From positions 1-5,582 of the forward strand of contig PLUZ01000323.1 in NCBI GenBank assembly GCA_003162995.1: a stretch of DNA of 5,582 nt. The letters are read 5' to 3'. Positions within the stretch are counted from its first letter, which is position 1. Each line of letters starts with the position of its first letter. The position numbers and the translations under genes were made by a program. The notes under the pieces were generated by a model, which was not told the DNA's origin, ran no database searches, and worked only from the letters and a program-made list of their open reading frames with translations. Origin of the DNA: Methylocapsa sp. (GTDB lineage: Bacteria; Pseudomonadota; Alphaproteobacteria; Rhizobiales; Beijerinckiaceae). Below, piece after piece: positions 4,283-5,582 of this stretch.

Positions 4283-4756
4283 ATGAGCGATGGAAGAGGT
4301 TTTGACAGGCCGGTGTATCAAGAGCCGTTGTTCGTCGAGCCCCAGTTTCCTGCCGAAGCTCTCGCTTCGGTTCGCACCCGGCGGATCGTAGCACTCGTTT
4401 TCGATCTCATTTTGGTCTCCATTCTTTCCTTTTCGCTATGGCTTGCGCTCGCCGTTTTGACCTTTGGGCTTTCCCTCCTCATCCTGCCGCCGCTATTTCC
4501 CGCCGTGGCGTTCTTTTACAATGGCCTCACGGTCTCGGGCTATCGCATGGCGACGCCTGGCATGCGTGCGATGGATTTGGAAATGCGTTTGACTGACGGC
4601 ACGAGAGTGCCTTTTCTCAACGCCGCCGTGCATGCGGTGCTCTTTTACGTGAGCACGATGTTCCCGCCACTCTTTCTCGTTTCGCTTGTGAGCGCGAACA
4701 AGAGATGTCTCCATGATATGCTTGCCGGCGTGATCATTATCCGGCGGTTCCTGTGA
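4283..4756 (+). CDS. RDD-family integral membrane protein
   Basis: A protein of 157 residues. After a soluble stretch of about 30 residues comes the first RDD signature, V-R-T-R-R-I-V-A-L-V-F-D at 30-41, leading into a hydrophobic segment at about 35-60. A second segment follows at about 62-80, then the loop G-Y-R-M-A-T-P-G-M-R-A-M-D-L-E at 86-100, typical of the family. A third segment lies at about 112-137, and the C-terminal signature N-K-R-C-L-H-D-M-L-A-G at 139-149 is intact. The family is named for conserved Arg and Asp residues; some members have been linked to ion exchange or osmotic stress, but most are uncharacterised, so no substrate is proposed. It precedes bpt by 189 bases on the same strand; an RDD gene beside bpt is, as I recall, recurrent in Hyphomicrobiales. 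The family call is firm, the function is not. Confidence 0.93.
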   Translation: MSDGRGFDRPVYQEPLFVEPQFPAEALASVRTRRIVALVFDLILVSILSFSLWLALAVLTFGLSLLILPPLFPAVAFFYNGLTVSGYRMATPGMRAMDLEMRLTDGTRVPFLNAAVHAVLFYVSTMFPPLFLVSLVSANKRCLHDMLAGVIIIRRFL

Positions 4757-4872
4757 CGAAGAGGGATTTTCAGCCGGATTGTGCCGGAGACCAAAAAAGC
4801 GTGGGGCTCACACATGATCCCAAATGGGCGCAGACTTTCTTGGTAAGATCATGCGAACATAGGATAGAGTGC

Positions 4873-4932
4873 ATGAGCGATCGAAGTTTAATCGATTATT
4901 GTTTAAAAGTTTTGCTTCCAGAAACCAAATGA
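4873..4932 (+). CDS. Possible 19-residue leader ORF upstream of bpt
   Basis: ATG 4873 opens a 19-codon frame beginning [10 protein letters not shown] and ending E-T-K before TGA (4930-4932). AGGA at 4861-4864 gives a Shine-Dalgarno site with an 8-base spacer. The stop overlaps ATG 4929, which opens M-K-A-C-stop (to 4943), two bases before the bpt GTG 4946. Such stop-start chaining could couple translation to bpt. A competing reading takes TAGGAT (4860-4865) as a -10 box with a weak TTCTTG -35 (4837-4842), which would place the transcript start at about 4872 and remove the ribosome site. Short ORFs arise by chance, so confidence is low. Confidence 0.25.
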   Translation: MSDRSLIDYCLKVLLPETK

Positions 4933-4945
4933 AGGCCTGTTAGAA

Positions 4946-5582
4946 GTGACGCGAGAGCCGCGCGACGCACCGCAGTTTTATCTCACGGCGCCTTCGCCTT
5001 GCCCCTATCTGCCAGACCGGCAGGAGCGCAAGGTCTTCACTCATTTGATCGGCCGCCGTGCAGTGGCGCTGAACGACCACCTCACCCAATCTGGGTTCCG
5101 GCGTTCGCAGACCATCGCTTACCGGCCTGCTTGCGAAAATTGCCGCGCCTGCGTGTCGGTCCGCATCAAGGCCGGTGAATTCCGCCCCTCGCGGAATTTC
5201 CGGCGGATCTCTGAGCTCAATCGCGACATTGCAGGAACCGTGACGCGGCCGGAACCCACATCCGAACAATATTCGCTCTTCCGCCGCTATCTCGACGCGC
5301 GGCATGGCGACGGCGGCATGGCCGATATGACGGCCATCGACTATGCGACAATGATCGAGGACAGCCATGTCGAAACACGCCTGGTCGAATATCGACCTTT
5401 GGAGAAAAATACGGACGGAGAGCAGCCGCTGATTGCCGCGTGCCTGACCGATCTCCTCACCGACGGCCTGTCGATGGTCTATTCCTTCTATGAGCCGACG
5501 GAACAGCAGCGTTCGTTCGGCACCTATATGATCCTCGATCATATCGAACGCGCGCGCCGTCTCGGCCTGCCGCATGTCTATC
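4946..5582 (+). CDS. bpt: Aspartate/glutamate leucyltransferase (arginyltransferase-like), 3' end outside the window
   Basis: The frame opens after a stop at 4904-4906, and GTG 4946 is its only good start. It gives [22 protein letters not shown], the characteristic N-terminus of bacterial Bpt; GAAGG lies 10 bases upstream. The N-terminal domain (about 10-85) has C19 in P-C-P-Y and C63-x2-C66-x2-C69 in A-C-E-N-C-R-A-C-V. The C-terminal, GNAT-like domain (from about 105) includes Y-x-x-F-x-x-Y, M-V-Y-S-F-Y-E-P and S-F-G-T-Y-M-I-L. In the window 212 residues are visible; family members have about 240-260, so some 30-45 are missing. The enzyme transfers leucine from Leu-tRNA to N-terminal Asp or Glu of proteins, marking them for ClpS/ClpAP degradation in the cytosol (N-degron pathway). 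The complementary-strand open frame here is a shadow. Confidence 0.95.
   Translation, partial: MTREPRDAPQFYLTAPSPCPYLPDRQERKVFTHLIGRRAVALNDHLTQSGFRRSQTIAYRPACENCRACVSVRIKAGEFRPSRNFRRISELNRDIAGTVTRPEPTSEQYSLFRRYLDARHGDGGMADMTAIDYATMIEDSHVETRLVEYRPLEKNTDGEQPLIAACLTDLLTDGLSMVYSFYEPTEQQRSFGTYMILDHIERARRLGLPHVY

Noticed and set aside
4940..5575. A 211-codon minus-strand open frame
   Set aside because: It is antisense to bpt, whose + strand translation matches the family from the first residue; long antisense frames are common in GC-rich DNA.
1..5582. CRISPR array, tRNA, rRNA, insertion sequence or integrase
   Set aside because: No regularly spaced repeats, cloverleaf, rRNA motif, transposase-like protein or terminal inverted repeats were found on reading both strands.

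Overview
The window reads as an alphaproteobacterial chromosome segment, most likely from the order Hyphomicrobiales (relatives of Beijerinckiaceae, Methylocystaceae or Bradyrhizobium). This is inferred from the style of the Crp/Fnr proteins, the single-domain-type receiver and the RDD gene beside an aspartate/glutamate leucyltransferase gene. It has two conventional ends and an unusual middle.

Left end (1-224): the C-terminal part of a TetR-type regulator on the + strand, cut by the window edge. It converges on the next gene.

Middle (about 240-3952): a tandemly duplicated divergent cassette. The basic unit is a Crp/Fnr-family regulator on the minus strand, an AT-rich divergent control region holding a TGTGG-N6-like operator candidate, and a small + strand gene for a domain of about 60 residues (consensus start M-H-Y-x-L-S-F-L-D, later W-S-x-M-E-L-x-C). 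Unit 1 keeps its regulator (335-1039) but has only a decayed relic of the small gene (about 1225-1310). Unit 2 keeps both its regulator (1396-2148) and a small gene (copy A, 2353-2658). Two more copies of the small gene follow: copy B (2806-3045), which is followed by a frame-shifted receiver-like relic, and copy C (3317-3952). Only copy C joins the domain in frame to a CheY-like receiver. Copy C also carries a cysteine-rich 18-residue insert and an altered receiver acid pocket. The first Crp/Fnr copy has lost its original C-terminus through an inferred single-base deletion; restoring that base gives a tail that ends at exactly the same codon as in the second copy.

Right end (3953-5582): a 330-base stretch without a gene but with small inverted repeats, then an RDD-family membrane protein (4283-4756) and the first 212 codons of bpt, the leucyl-transferase of the bacterial N-degron pathway, starting at GTG 4946 and running off the window. 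A 19-codon ORF with a Shine-Dalgarno-like site lies just upstream of bpt.

Working model (inference): the Crp/Fnr proteins control themselves and the divergent small-domain genes through the shared operator-like site. Copy C would be the surviving full-length member of a domain-receiver family, with copies A, B and the relic as earlier or decaying versions. No transposase, integrase, tRNA, rRNA or CRISPR array was seen.
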